Positions 53,563-61,128 of a stretch of 64,000 nt of DNA are shown here, one piece after another. Location of the stretch: contig JAMCYS010000090.1 of the NCBI GenBank assembly GCA_023473795.1, positions 1 through 64,000 of the forward strand, written 5' to 3'. A model generated the notes under the pieces. The model saw only the letters and a list, made by a program, of their open reading frames with translations. It ran no database searches and was not told where the DNA came from. The position numbers and the translations under genes are program-made. The DNA is from Chloroflexota bacterium. GTDB lineage: Bacteria > Chloroflexota > UBA6077 > FW602-bin22 > JAMCYS01. Position 1 is the first letter of the stretch; each line of letters begins with the position of its first letter.

Positions 53563-55423
53563 TCGGAACCTCCTCGAAACCGGAGCGGTGAGCCGCGGTA
53601 GAGAAGGGCATGCGCACCTCAGCCAACCGCTGAATCAAGTTGCCCCGCACCACGTCCACCGTGAACCAGAGCGGCCGTGAGCCTTCGTCCACAGCGGATG
53701 GTGTGATCACGAACCGCGCCGCGCTCCCCGGCAGGACGCTGAAAGGCCAAATTAGATCGTAGTCACTGCGTCTGCCCGCGGCGTCCTCTACCCAGGACTG
53801 CAGGGCCAGATTGCCCACGGCGCCTCCATTGCTTTGCACCACAACTGCCACGCGCCGCGCGCCATCGGCCCCTCGCGGCAGCTCCCGCACCGAGGCAACC
53901 GTGACGGACCCCTGGCCGTCTGAGAGAGCGCTGGCAGCCAGGGTGGTGCCTGGCAGGGGCACCGGCCAGGCCAGGGTTAAGGCCAGCAGCAGCGGCAGGA
54001 AGGAGGCTAGACGCAACCAGCCTGGCGCCCTGAAGCGCGGCCGAGCAAGCGACGCTATGCTCAGAGCCAGCGCCAGAGTCAACAGCAACGGCAGCAGAGA
54101 GGCCGCGCCCAGCCAGCCGAAGCGTTGGGTGCCCAAATTGAGAGCCATTTCGCCGTTGGCCAGGGCCGGCAGCCAGCTCTGCACTAGCGGCCAGGGCGGG
54201 TCGGCCTCCAGCAGCGGCACGGTGGCCGTAGCCAGGAACATATTCATGGTCGAGTAGGCCGCCAGGGGCACCCCCAGGCGCCAGGCCCAGGTCCAGCTGC
54301 CAAAGGCGACCCCGACGGCGACGGCGGCGAAGGGCAACATCGGCGTCAAGAAGCGCGGGCCCGGCGTCCAACCGCCAAACGGCAGGAAGTAGGCGGAGTT
54401 GTAGAGTGGGAAAAGGACCAGAATGCCCGCCAGCAGCCGAGCCTCCGGCCGCCATGGCCCCGCCTTCCACAGCGCCCAGAGCCCGGCTGGCACCAGCGCC
54501 AGCACGGGGGAGAGGGTCAGCAATCCCTTGCCGGAGAAGAGCAACGCCAGCAACACGGTCCCATCGGAGTTGGTCAGGCCAAAGAAACCCTGGTGCATCT
54601 GGGCGAACTGCTGCAGGTAGACGTTCTCGTAGGACAGCCGCAGGGGATCGCCGAAACTCACGTAGTTGTACAACAGCAGCGCCCCCGCGGCGGGCAATCC
54701 GCCCAGCACGTAGGCCGCGATGCCCCGCCGACCGGGGAACCTTGCCAGAACGTATAGGCCGAGCAATGCGGCGACGATCGCCAGCGGGTACTCGGTCAGC
54801 ACTGCCAATCCCGCGCTCAGGCCGCCAAGGAAGGCCCAGAGCACCGGGCGCGCGCGCTCCCTGCCGAAGAAGAGCGCGGCGAAGGCGGCAAAGCCGAAGA
54901 AGGCCGAGGTCTGGTGGCCAAAGTAAAGTGTGGCGAAGGGCAGCGCCAGCGTGCCCGTGCCATAGGCCACGGCCGCCAGCAAGCTGGCGCCCGGGCCAAC
55001 GCCCAGTCGGCGCAGAACGTGGCGGAGCAGCACCGCCAGAAGCGCCGTTGGCAGGGCCGCGACGAAGAAGTTAAGGAGATAGACGACGTACTGCTCGTCT
55101 AGAGGCCAGGAGTCGGCGGCGCCGAGAACGGCCCTCAGCCCGACGTACACGGGCAGTGAGACCAGCACGACCCCCGGGGGCTTGTCGCTGTAGTAGTGCC
55201 CGGCGAAGAGGCCCTTGTCCTGCGCGTTGGCCTGGTAGGCGTCAATAGCAGTTGTGTGCTGGTTGGCCAGAGACAGGACGGCGTCGTAGCGGCTGAGGGC
55301 ATTCGACCCAGGCGGCTGGATGAAGTAGCTGTAGACCACTAGAAGAGCCGCGAATAGCAGTGCATCCAGCGCCAGTGATGAACCGACCGAAAGCCCCGCC
55401 TTCCCGGGCAACGTCTGCCTCAA
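53540..55423 (-). CDS. GT39/PMT-family glycosyltransferase
   Basis: A 627-residue multi-pass protein with about 12 helices, a first-loop FAGHYYSDKPPGVVLVSLP segment typical of one GT39 branch, and a C-terminal soluble domain of about 120 residues. It likely uses a polyprenyl-phosphate sugar donor outside the membrane. It is upstream of, and overlaps, the PIG-V-like gene, so both should act in one pathway. Confidence 0.82.
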   Translation of the reverse strand: MRQTLPGKAGLSVGSSLALDALLFAALLVVYSYFIQPPGSNALSRYDAVLSLANQHTTAIDAYQANAQDKGLFAGHYYSDKPPGVVLVSLPVYVGLRAVLGAADSWPLDEQYVVYLLNFFVAALPTALLAVLLRHVLRRLGVGPGASLLAAVAYGTGTLALPFATLYFGHQTSAFFGFAAFAALFFGRERARPVLWAFLGGLSAGLAVLTEYPLAIVAALLGLYVLARFPGRRGIAAYVLGGLPAAGALLLYNYVSFGDPLRLSYENVYLQQFAQMHQGFFGLTNSDGTVLLALLFSGKGLLTLSPVLALVPAGLWALWKAGPWRPEARLLAGILVLFPLYNSAYFLPFGGWTPGPRFLTPMLPFAAVAVGVAFGSWTWAWRLGVPLAAYSTMNMFLATATVPLLEADPPWPLVQSWLPALANGEMALNLGTQRFGWLGAASLLPLLLTLALALSIASLARPRFRAPGWLRLASFLPLLLALTLAWPVPLPGTTLAASALSDGQGSVTVASVRELPRGADGARRVAVVVQSNGGAVGNLALQSWVEDAAGRRSDYDLIWPFSVLPGSAARFVITPSAVDEGSRPLWFTVDVVRGNLIQRLAEVRMPFSTAAHRSGFEEVPIGERPSL

Positions 55424-55856
55424 GACTATCCCCCCAGCTTGCTGGGCGCGGCTACTGTCGCGCCCGCGGCGCAGGCAACACGCACTTCGCGTGCCACGAA
55501 CAAGCCCTGGGAGAAACGACTGTTGCCGGCCGATGGAGCAGCCAACCCGGCGCCGAGTCGGCGCCGCGCAGGACGGCGTTCGCGGAGCGATGGGGAGGGA
55601 TCGGCAGGCCTGCCGCGGGCGAGAAGACTGGACCGCGACTGGCGGCCGCGACCCGTCAGTCGGGCCGCGGCGCTGGTGGGGAACTACAATGAGGCCATTT
55701 GCCGCCGGCAGGCACCGGCGACGCCGGACAGCTCCTGCAGCACCGCCGCGCGATGCTGGCCGCCGTCATTTTGGTCGATAACGTAGTGACGTCGCCCGGC
55801 CGAAGCAATCCGGACTGCGGCAGGTTACGCCGGGTGATCGCCCGGCGACGCCTGGC
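55424..55856. other. Intergenic region, 433 bases
   Basis: I see no gene. A seven-base stem (CGCCGGG 55828-55834, CCCGGCG 55841-55847) lies just past the hydroxyacid dehydrogenase stop and may help end its transcript. No promoter for the PMT gene is obvious. Confidence 0.4.
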
Positions 55857-56828
55857 TTAGTAGCCTCTCGCTTTGTCCACGACGCCCAGCAGCTGTTTGC
55901 CGGCGCGATAGCGACGGGAGTTTTCCAGAAAGAGGGCCACGGCGCGCTCCTGCCAGCCGGCCACGTTGTCCACGGTGTGGGCGGAGATGAGCAAGTTCGG
56001 CGCCGACCAGAGCGGGCTTTCGAGGGGCAGAGGCTCATGGGCGAAGACGTCGAGCGCGGCACCGGCCAGATGGCCGCTCTCCAGAAGCGAGAGTAGGGTT
56101 TGTTCGTCGACTATGCCGCCCCGGGCGATGTCGATGAGCACGGCGCCTGCCTTGAGTGACCGCAGCTCGGCTGGCCCGAACAGTGCCCGCGTCGAGGGAG
56201 TCAAAGGCAGCGTCACCACGACGTAGTCACAGCGGCCCAGCATCTCGCACAGAGCCGGCGCCGGCCAGACCTCGTCCACGCCAGCGGGGGGCGCACCGCG
56301 CGACCGCCGTAGACCGACGACGCGCATACCCAGCGAGCGTCCGCGCCGGGCGACTGCCAGACCGACGTCGCCCAGACCGATTACGCCCAGCGTGGCCCCG
56401 CGCAGGTCGACCGGCGCCAACCGGCGCCACTCATGCAGGCGCTGCGCCTCCTTCATCTCCGGTAGCCGTTTGGCGAAATAGAGCATGGCCGCGAGAGCGT
56501 ACTCAGCCAGCGAGTCGGCATAAACTCCCACGGAGCGGGTGAGGACCACGTTGCTTTCCACCAAGGCAGGGAAGAGGAGACCGTTTACCCCGGCCAGGGC
56601 GCTGTGCAGCCAGCGCAAGCGCCGGGCCCGCGACCAGTAGGGGGCGAGGTCGGGCGCATCCACCCAGGAGAAAACGACCTCCGCCTCGGCCAGCGGCCCC
56701 TCTACCGCCTGGGGGTCTACCCCGATAGTAAGGTCCGTCCAATCCACCATCTCCGCCAGACCGGCCCAGAACGGCTCGCTGGGTGGTCCCAGCACCAGCA
56801 CCTTGGTGCGTTCTCTTGCTGCCAACAC
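55857..56828 (-). CDS. D-2-hydroxyacid dehydrogenase (NAD-dependent)
   Basis: A 323-residue enzyme with the NAD motif GVIGLGDVGLAVARRG and the catalytic Arg in IDIARGGIVDEQTL, a Glu further on, and His in ISAHTVDN. It reduces or oxidises a 2-hydroxy acid; the natural substrate is not given by the sequence. Start GTG 56828 lies next to GGGGAGG, and TTG 56825 is equally possible. A promoter lies just upstream. Confidence 0.88.
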   Translation of the reverse strand: MLAARERTKVLVLGPPSEPFWAGLAEMVDWTDLTIGVDPQAVEGPLAEAEVVFSWVDAPDLAPYWSRARRLRWLHSALAGVNGLLFPALVESNVVLTRSVGVYADSLAEYALAAMLYFAKRLPEMKEAQRLHEWRRLAPVDLRGATLGVIGLGDVGLAVARRGRSLGMRVVGLRRSRGAPPAGVDEVWPAPALCEMLGRCDYVVVTLPLTPSTRALFGPAELRSLKAGAVLIDIARGGIVDEQTLLSLLESGHLAGAALDVFAHEPLPLESPLWSAPNLLISAHTVDNVAGWQERAVALFLENSRRYRAGKQLLGVVDKARGY

Positions 56829-56852
56829 TCACCTCCCCTCGTATTCGAGGTC

Positions 56853-56880
56853 ATTCTAGACAACTCCGCCGGGAATGCAA
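56853..56880 (-). promoter_or_regulatory. Promoter for the hydroxyacid dehydrogenase gene
   Basis: Minus-strand TTGCAT (56875-56880) and TAGAAT (56853-56858), spacer 16. Confidence 0.55.
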
Positions 56881-57028
56881 GACCGAACGCGGCCCCAGAC
56901 CGCGACGGCAGTGGCCGCAGCCGCGAGGAGGCTCTGGGGCATGCCCGAACGCTGCCGGCAGGGGGAGCCCCGGCGCGAGGGCAGGGCCTGGGTTCCGGGC
57001 AGCAGCCCTGTTCTTCCGTTTAGCCAGG

Positions 57029-57058
57029 TTGTAGCCGGCAAGGCGCCTATGCTAGAAT
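57029..57058 (+). promoter_or_regulatory. Promoter for the GT4 operon
   Basis: TTGTAG (57029-57034) and TAGAAT (57053-57058), spacer 18. Confidence 0.45.
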
Positions 57059-57130
57059 GGCCGCGGCTTGAGCCCCCTCCCTCCCGGAAAGGGGCCTGTA
57101 ATGCCCTGGGCTGGAGGACCCGCCTAAGAC

Positions 57131-58252
57131 GTGAAGGTCGCCTTAGTCCACGATTGGCTGAACCAATACGGCGGCGCCGAGCGCGTGCTAGAGGTGCTGC
57201 ACGACCTCTTTCCCCAGGCGCCCGTCTACACCTCTATCTACGATCCGGCAGCCCTCCCGGCGACCTACCGCCAGTGGGACATTCGCACCAGCTTCATGCA
57301 GTCGCTGCCCCTGGTCAAACGCCGCCACCAGCCTTTTATGCCGCTCTATCCCCTGGCCTTCGAGCAGTTCGACCTCACGGCCTACGATCTGGTGATCAGC
57401 AACTCCAGCGCCTTCTGCCACGGCGTGCTCACCCCTGCCCAGACGGTGCACGTCTGCTACTGTCTCACGCCCACCCGCTTCGTCTGGAACTTCCACGACT
57501 ACGTGCGCGAGGAGAGACTGGGCGGCCTGGCCAGGCTGGCGCTGCCGCCCGTTCTGGCCCAGTTGCGGCTGTGGGACCGGCTGGCGGCCGACCGCGTGGA
57601 CCACTTCGCCGCCATCTCCCGGGCCGTGGCGGGGCGCATCGCCAAGTTCTACCGGCGGGATTCGGACGTCATTCACCCGCCCGTCGACTGCTCGTCCTTC
57701 CAGCCCGCGGGCGAGCCGGACGACTACTTCCTGGTGGTTTCGCGCCTCATCCCCTATAAGCGAGTCGAGCTGGCGGTGCGCGCCTGTGGCGACCTGGGGC
57801 TGCCGCTGCTGGTGGCCGGAGACGGCCGCTACCGGGCCGCCCTGGAACGGATCGCCAAACCCAACGTGCGCTTCCTGGGTTGGGTGGACGAGACGCGCCT
57901 GCGCGACCTCTATGCCCACTGCCGGGCACTCATCTTCCCCGGTGAGGAGGACTTCGGCCTGACGCCGCTCGAGGCGCAGGCCTCCGGCCGCCCGGTAATT
58001 GCCTATGCCGGCGGCGGGGCGCTGGACACGGTGGTGCCCGGAGTGACGGGCGAGTTCTTCGCCGAGCGCAGCTGGGAGGCGCTGGCCGAGCTACTGCTGC
58101 GCTTTCGCGCCGAAGACTACGACCCTGCCGCGGCGCGCCACAACGCCCTGCGCTTCGAAGTGACCACCTTCAAGGAGTGCTTCCGCCACTTCGTCGAACA
58201 GAGGCTGGCCGGCGTGGGGCCAGCCGTGGCCCCGGCCGGCACCACGGAATGA
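57131..58252 (+). CDS. GT4-family glycosyltransferase
   Basis: A 373-residue GT-B fold enzyme, cytosolic or membrane-associated. It has an N-terminal LVHDWLNQYGGAERVLEVL start and the C-terminal donor site with PYKRVELAV and the E-x7-E motif in GEEDFGLTPLEAQASG, as in WbaZ-like mannosyltransferases. Transfers a sugar from a nucleotide donor to a growing glycan. GTG 57131; no ideal ribosome site (GGAGG 14 bases away). First of four tightly linked genes. Confidence 0.88.
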   Translation: MKVALVHDWLNQYGGAERVLEVLHDLFPQAPVYTSIYDPAALPATYRQWDIRTSFMQSLPLVKRRHQPFMPLYPLAFEQFDLTAYDLVISNSSAFCHGVLTPAQTVHVCYCLTPTRFVWNFHDYVREERLGGLARLALPPVLAQLRLWDRLAADRVDHFAAISRAVAGRIAKFYRRDSDVIHPPVDCSSFQPAGEPDDYFLVVSRLIPYKRVELAVRACGDLGLPLLVAGDGRYRAALERIAKPNVRFLGWVDETRLRDLYAHCRALIFPGEEDFGLTPLEAQASGRPVIAYAGGGALDTVVPGVTGEFFAERSWEALAELLLRFRAEDYDPAAARHNALRFEVTTFKECFRHFVEQRLAGVGPAVAPAGTTE

Positions 58253-59058
58253 TCGCCACCAGCGAGACGGCCGAACGCGACTTCTACGAGGGCAAGTGGG
58301 CCCAGCCCGACCTCTCCGCCGGGTCGCTGCGCAACTTTCTCGTCAAGAAGGAGCGCTTCTTCGTGCGTCAGCTGCAGGGGCGACAGGGACGCGTTCTTGA
58401 CCTGGGTTGCGGCGGCGGCTGGCGCCTTTTCACCACCGTCGGGCCCGTGCTGGGCGTGGACCTCTCCCGCTCGTCCCTGCGGGCGGCGCTCGCGCTGTAC
58501 GCGGGCGGCGCGCAGGCGGACTTGGCCGCCCTACCCTTTGCCGATGGGGCCTTCGATTTCGTGGTCAGCTCTGACGTGCTGGGCCACGTTCCGCTGGAGC
58601 GCAAGGACGCCGTTCTGGCCGAGATCAGGCGCGTGCTGCGGCCGGGCGGGCGCACGCTGCACTACGTCGAGGCGGAAGGACAGGACCCTCTAATGGCCTG
58701 GGCGCGGCGCGACCCCGCTCTCTACGAGCGGCATGTGGTGGCGCCGGAGGGCCATGTCGGTATGGAGCCCGCCTCGCACACTTTCGCTCGCTTTCGCCGC
58801 GCGGGCTTCCGCCCCCTGGCGGAGGTGGCGGCCTACCGAGGATTGATTTACGTGGGACGGGTGGCCCAACTGTTCGACAACGAGTACGCCGCTCGCTCGC
58901 GCTGCCTGCGGGCCCTGGTCGGCCTCTGCAAGGCGTTGAGCGCCCTGGCGCCGCTGGCGCTGGCGGCGAACCTCGTGGTCAGCGCCGCCCTGGAGGTCGG
59001 CGACCGCCTGCTGCCGCTCGACTGGGCGGGCGGAGTGATGGTATGCTATGAGCGCTAG
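58249..59058 (+). CDS. Class I SAM-dependent methyltransferase
   Basis: A 269-residue methyltransferase with SAM motif VLDLGCGGGWRLF and a later VVSSDVLGHVP plus VLRPGG. Its ATG overlaps the GT4 stop by four bases, so it is coupled. It probably methylates a glycan or a lipid-linked intermediate (inference from position). The C-terminal 60 residues are hydrophobic and may contact the membrane. Confidence 0.87.
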   Translation: MIATSETAERDFYEGKWAQPDLSAGSLRNFLVKKERFFVRQLQGRQGRVLDLGCGGGWRLFTTVGPVLGVDLSRSSLRAALALYAGGAQADLAALPFADGAFDFVVSSDVLGHVPLERKDAVLAEIRRVLRPGGRTLHYVEAEGQDPLMAWARRDPALYERHVVAPEGHVGMEPASHTFARFRRAGFRPLAEVAAYRGLIYVGRVAQLFDNEYAARSRCLRALVGLCKALSALAPLALAANLVVSAALEVGDRLLPLDWAGGVMVCYER

Positions 59059-59070
59059 GGGGTGGGGGCG

Positions 59071-59796
59071 ATGGAACTGCGAACCTACTGGTCGGTAATC
59101 TGGCGGTGGCGCTGGCTGGCGCTGGCGGTGGGCCTGGCGGTCTTCGTGCTGGCGCTGTTCGTGCAGCCGCGTGAGCCTACCCTCTACCGCGCCGTCTTCC
59201 AGGTTGCCGTCGTGCCCAACCTCACCCAAGGAGAGACTCAGACCAACATCGCCCGCGAGCAGTACTACGAGTTCACCACGGCGGAGCTGCTGGTGGACGA
59301 CGGCATGTACACCCTCAAGACCGCCCAGTTCCAAGCCCAGGCAGCGCAGAAGGCCAGTGCCGCCCTCGGCCGCGGCGTGAGCGGCAGCATCGACGCCAAG
59401 AAGTCGCACAAAGTAATGGAAGTCACGGTGATGGCCGATGACCCCGAGCAGGCGCAGGCGCTGGCCCAGGCCGTGCGCGACCTGGTGCTGGACCCGAGCA
59501 GCAAGCTGTTCAGCACAGTCGTGGACTTCCAGCCCAAGCTGGCCCTGGCCGCGGACGTCGCCGTGGCGCCGGCCGGCGGACCCAGCCGCGCCGCGCTCTA
59601 CATGTTCCTTAGGGTCGTGCTGGGGCTCTTCGCCGGGGTCGGTCTGGCCTTCCTGCTGGAGTACCTGGACGACAGCCTGCGCACGGCCCGCGACGTCGAG
59701 GGCGCGACCGGACTCGCCGTCCTGGCCGAAATCCCGGGCGGGCGGGCCGCCGGCGGCTCGGCGGCGACGCGGGGCAACCGGATGCAGCCGGCCTGA
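59071..59796 (+). CDS. Wzz-like polysaccharide chain-length determinant
   Basis: A 241-residue protein with an N-terminal helix (LALAVGLAVFVLALFV, about 16-31), a large extracellular loop, and a second helix near 180-205. This is the shape of Wzz/Wzc-like co-polymerases without a kinase domain. It would set chain length of a surface polysaccharide. I choose ATG 59071, with G-rich sequence upstream. Downstream HAD gene starts at its stop. Confidence 0.78.
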   Translation: MELRTYWSVIWRWRWLALAVGLAVFVLALFVQPREPTLYRAVFQVAVVPNLTQGETQTNIAREQYYEFTTAELLVDDGMYTLKTAQFQAQAAQKASAALGRGVSGSIDAKKSHKVMEVTVMADDPEQAQALAQAVRDLVLDPSSKLFSTVVDFQPKLALAADVAVAPAGGPSRAALYMFLRVVLGLFAGVGLAFLLEYLDDSLRTARDVEGATGLAVLAEIPGGRAAGGSAATRGNRMQPA

Positions 59797-60530
59797 TGCG
59801 GCCGCCCCTCACCTGCCTGCTCTTCGACCTCGATGGCACGCTCGTCGACTCGATGAGCCTGATCTATGCCTCCTTCCGCCACACCATGCGAGAGGTTCTA
59901 GAGCTGGCGCCCAGCGACGAGGCTTTACTGGGCATCTTCGGCCAGCCCCTGGTGAAGGGTCTGGCGACCCTCGGCGGGCTGCCTCTCGACCTGCCGGCTA
60001 GCCTCGCCGCCAACTCTCACCTGCCGCCGGTCTACGACCCAGGGGAGCCGCCCGAGCAGCGCCTGATGAGGCGGCTGCTCTACGTGTACCGTACCCACAA
60101 CCTCTCCCACCACGACGACTACATCAAGTGCTTCCCGGGGGCCAACGAGACCCTGAACGAGCTCAAGCGGCGGGGCTACGCTCTGGGGGTCGTGACCTCG
60201 AAAGGTCAGCTGACGGCAGTGCGCAGCACCGCTCGCTGCGGGTTGGACGTGCACATGGACACGATGGTGGTGCTCGAGGACACGGGCAAGCACAAGCCCG
60301 ACCCGACGCCGCTGCTGCTGGCCCTGCGGAGACCGGGACGCCGGCCGGAGGAGTCGCTTTACCTGGGCGACGCGGCGGTGGACGTGCTGGCGGCGCGAGC
60401 GGCCGGCACGGTGGCCGCGGCGGCGCTTTGGGGCCCGCTGCCGCGCGAGCAGGTCCTGGCTCTGGCGCCGGACTACGCCCTGGAGTCTATCGGCGAGCTG
60501 CTGCAGCTCTGCCCACGGCTGGCGGTTTAG
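59796..60530 (+). CDS. HAD-family hydrolase (PpaX/Gph-like)
   Basis: A 244-residue phosphatase with DLDGTLVDS as the nucleophile motif and a cap domain in between, then a Lys (KHKPDPTP) and GDAAVDVLAARAAG. It may act on sugar phosphates or pyrophosphate, substrate unknown. The ATG overlaps the previous stop by one base (TGATG), so this is the last gene of the GT4 unit. Confidence 0.88.
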   Translation: MRPPLTCLLFDLDGTLVDSMSLIYASFRHTMREVLELAPSDEALLGIFGQPLVKGLATLGGLPLDLPASLAANSHLPPVYDPGEPPEQRLMRRLLYVYRTHNLSHHDDYIKCFPGANETLNELKRRGYALGVVTSKGQLTAVRSTARCGLDVHMDTMVVLEDTGKHKPDPTPLLLALRRPGRRPEESLYLGDAAVDVLAARAAGTVAAAALWGPLPREQVLALAPDYALESIGELLQLCPRLAV

Positions 60531-60781
60531 ATCTACAAGAATGCCCGTCCACACTGCCACCAGCAAGGTCAGACGTTGTCATGCTGAACGCAGTGAAGTA
60601 TCTCCTGGCCCCGCCGCTCATTTATCGCCGCCGCGACGGGGGAGATTCCTATGAAGATGGGCACTTGCTGAGCGACCGCGGGGGCAACGTGGAGTGCGGC
60701 GGCAAGCCGCCGCCTTCCAGGGCACGGGCAAGCCCGCGCGGTCCAGGGCCCGGCGCCACCGACCGGCTCTACGAGGAATGC

Positions 60782-60966
60782 CCATTTTCATTCTCGGTGG
60801 TGGCCCGCCAGGGCAATGGACGATTCTTATGAAAATGGCGGCACCCCGTTGGCATCTGTAGGGGCGACCGGGCCTAAAGGACTTCCTACGGTCGCCGGTC
60901 GCCCCTACGTGACGCCGTCATTTTCATTCCCAGTAGTAGCCCGCGGGGCTATGGATGATTCTTCAA
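60782..60966 (+). repeat. Two diverged direct repeats flanking a palindrome
   Basis: Unit 1 at 60782-60838 and unit 2 at 60917-60966 agree at most positions over their shared length. They flank the GTAGGGGCG palindrome. Confidence 0.6.
60858..60908. repeat. GTAGGGGCG-type palindrome, copy B
   Basis: Perfect 14-base arms GTAGGGGCGACCGG (60858-60871) and CCGGTCGCCCCTAC (60895-60908), 23-base loop. Same arm start as copy A. Confidence 0.7.
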
Positions 60967-61038
60967 GCCGCGGCGCGGCCTCTCACAACGACACTCCCCC
61001 CACTCGGCCCGTGGCAGGCTGACCGTCAGTAAGACCAA

Positions 61039-61068
61039 TTGACCCCTCTCCGAGGGCGACTGTATAAT
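61039..61068 (+). promoter_or_regulatory. Promoter for the GT39 gene at 61129
   Basis: TTGACC (61039-61044) and a perfect TATAAT (61063-61068), spacer 18. Confidence 0.7.
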
Positions 61069-61128
61069 GGCCCGACCTGCCGAGCGGCCGGGGCTCAGCC
61101 GGCGGCCGGCAATTCCGGGGAGGTGGCC

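Larger units (their letters stand above)
60531..61128. other. Intergenic repeat region
   Basis: About 600 bases with no convincing gene. It contains a perfect palindrome (60858-60908) and two diverged copies of a roughly 50-base element (60782-60838 and 60917-60966) sharing CATTTTCATTC, GCCCGC, ATGGA and GATTCTT, plus a partial third (GATTCCTATGAAGATGG near 60645). A promoter lies at 61039-61068. Confidence 0.6.

Noticed and set aside
55424-55856. Small genes in the gap
   Set aside because: No ribosome sites or conserved features; composition is like non-coding GC-rich DNA.
60782-60966. CRISPR-like array
   Set aside because: Only two or three diverged units with uneven spacing and no cas genes.
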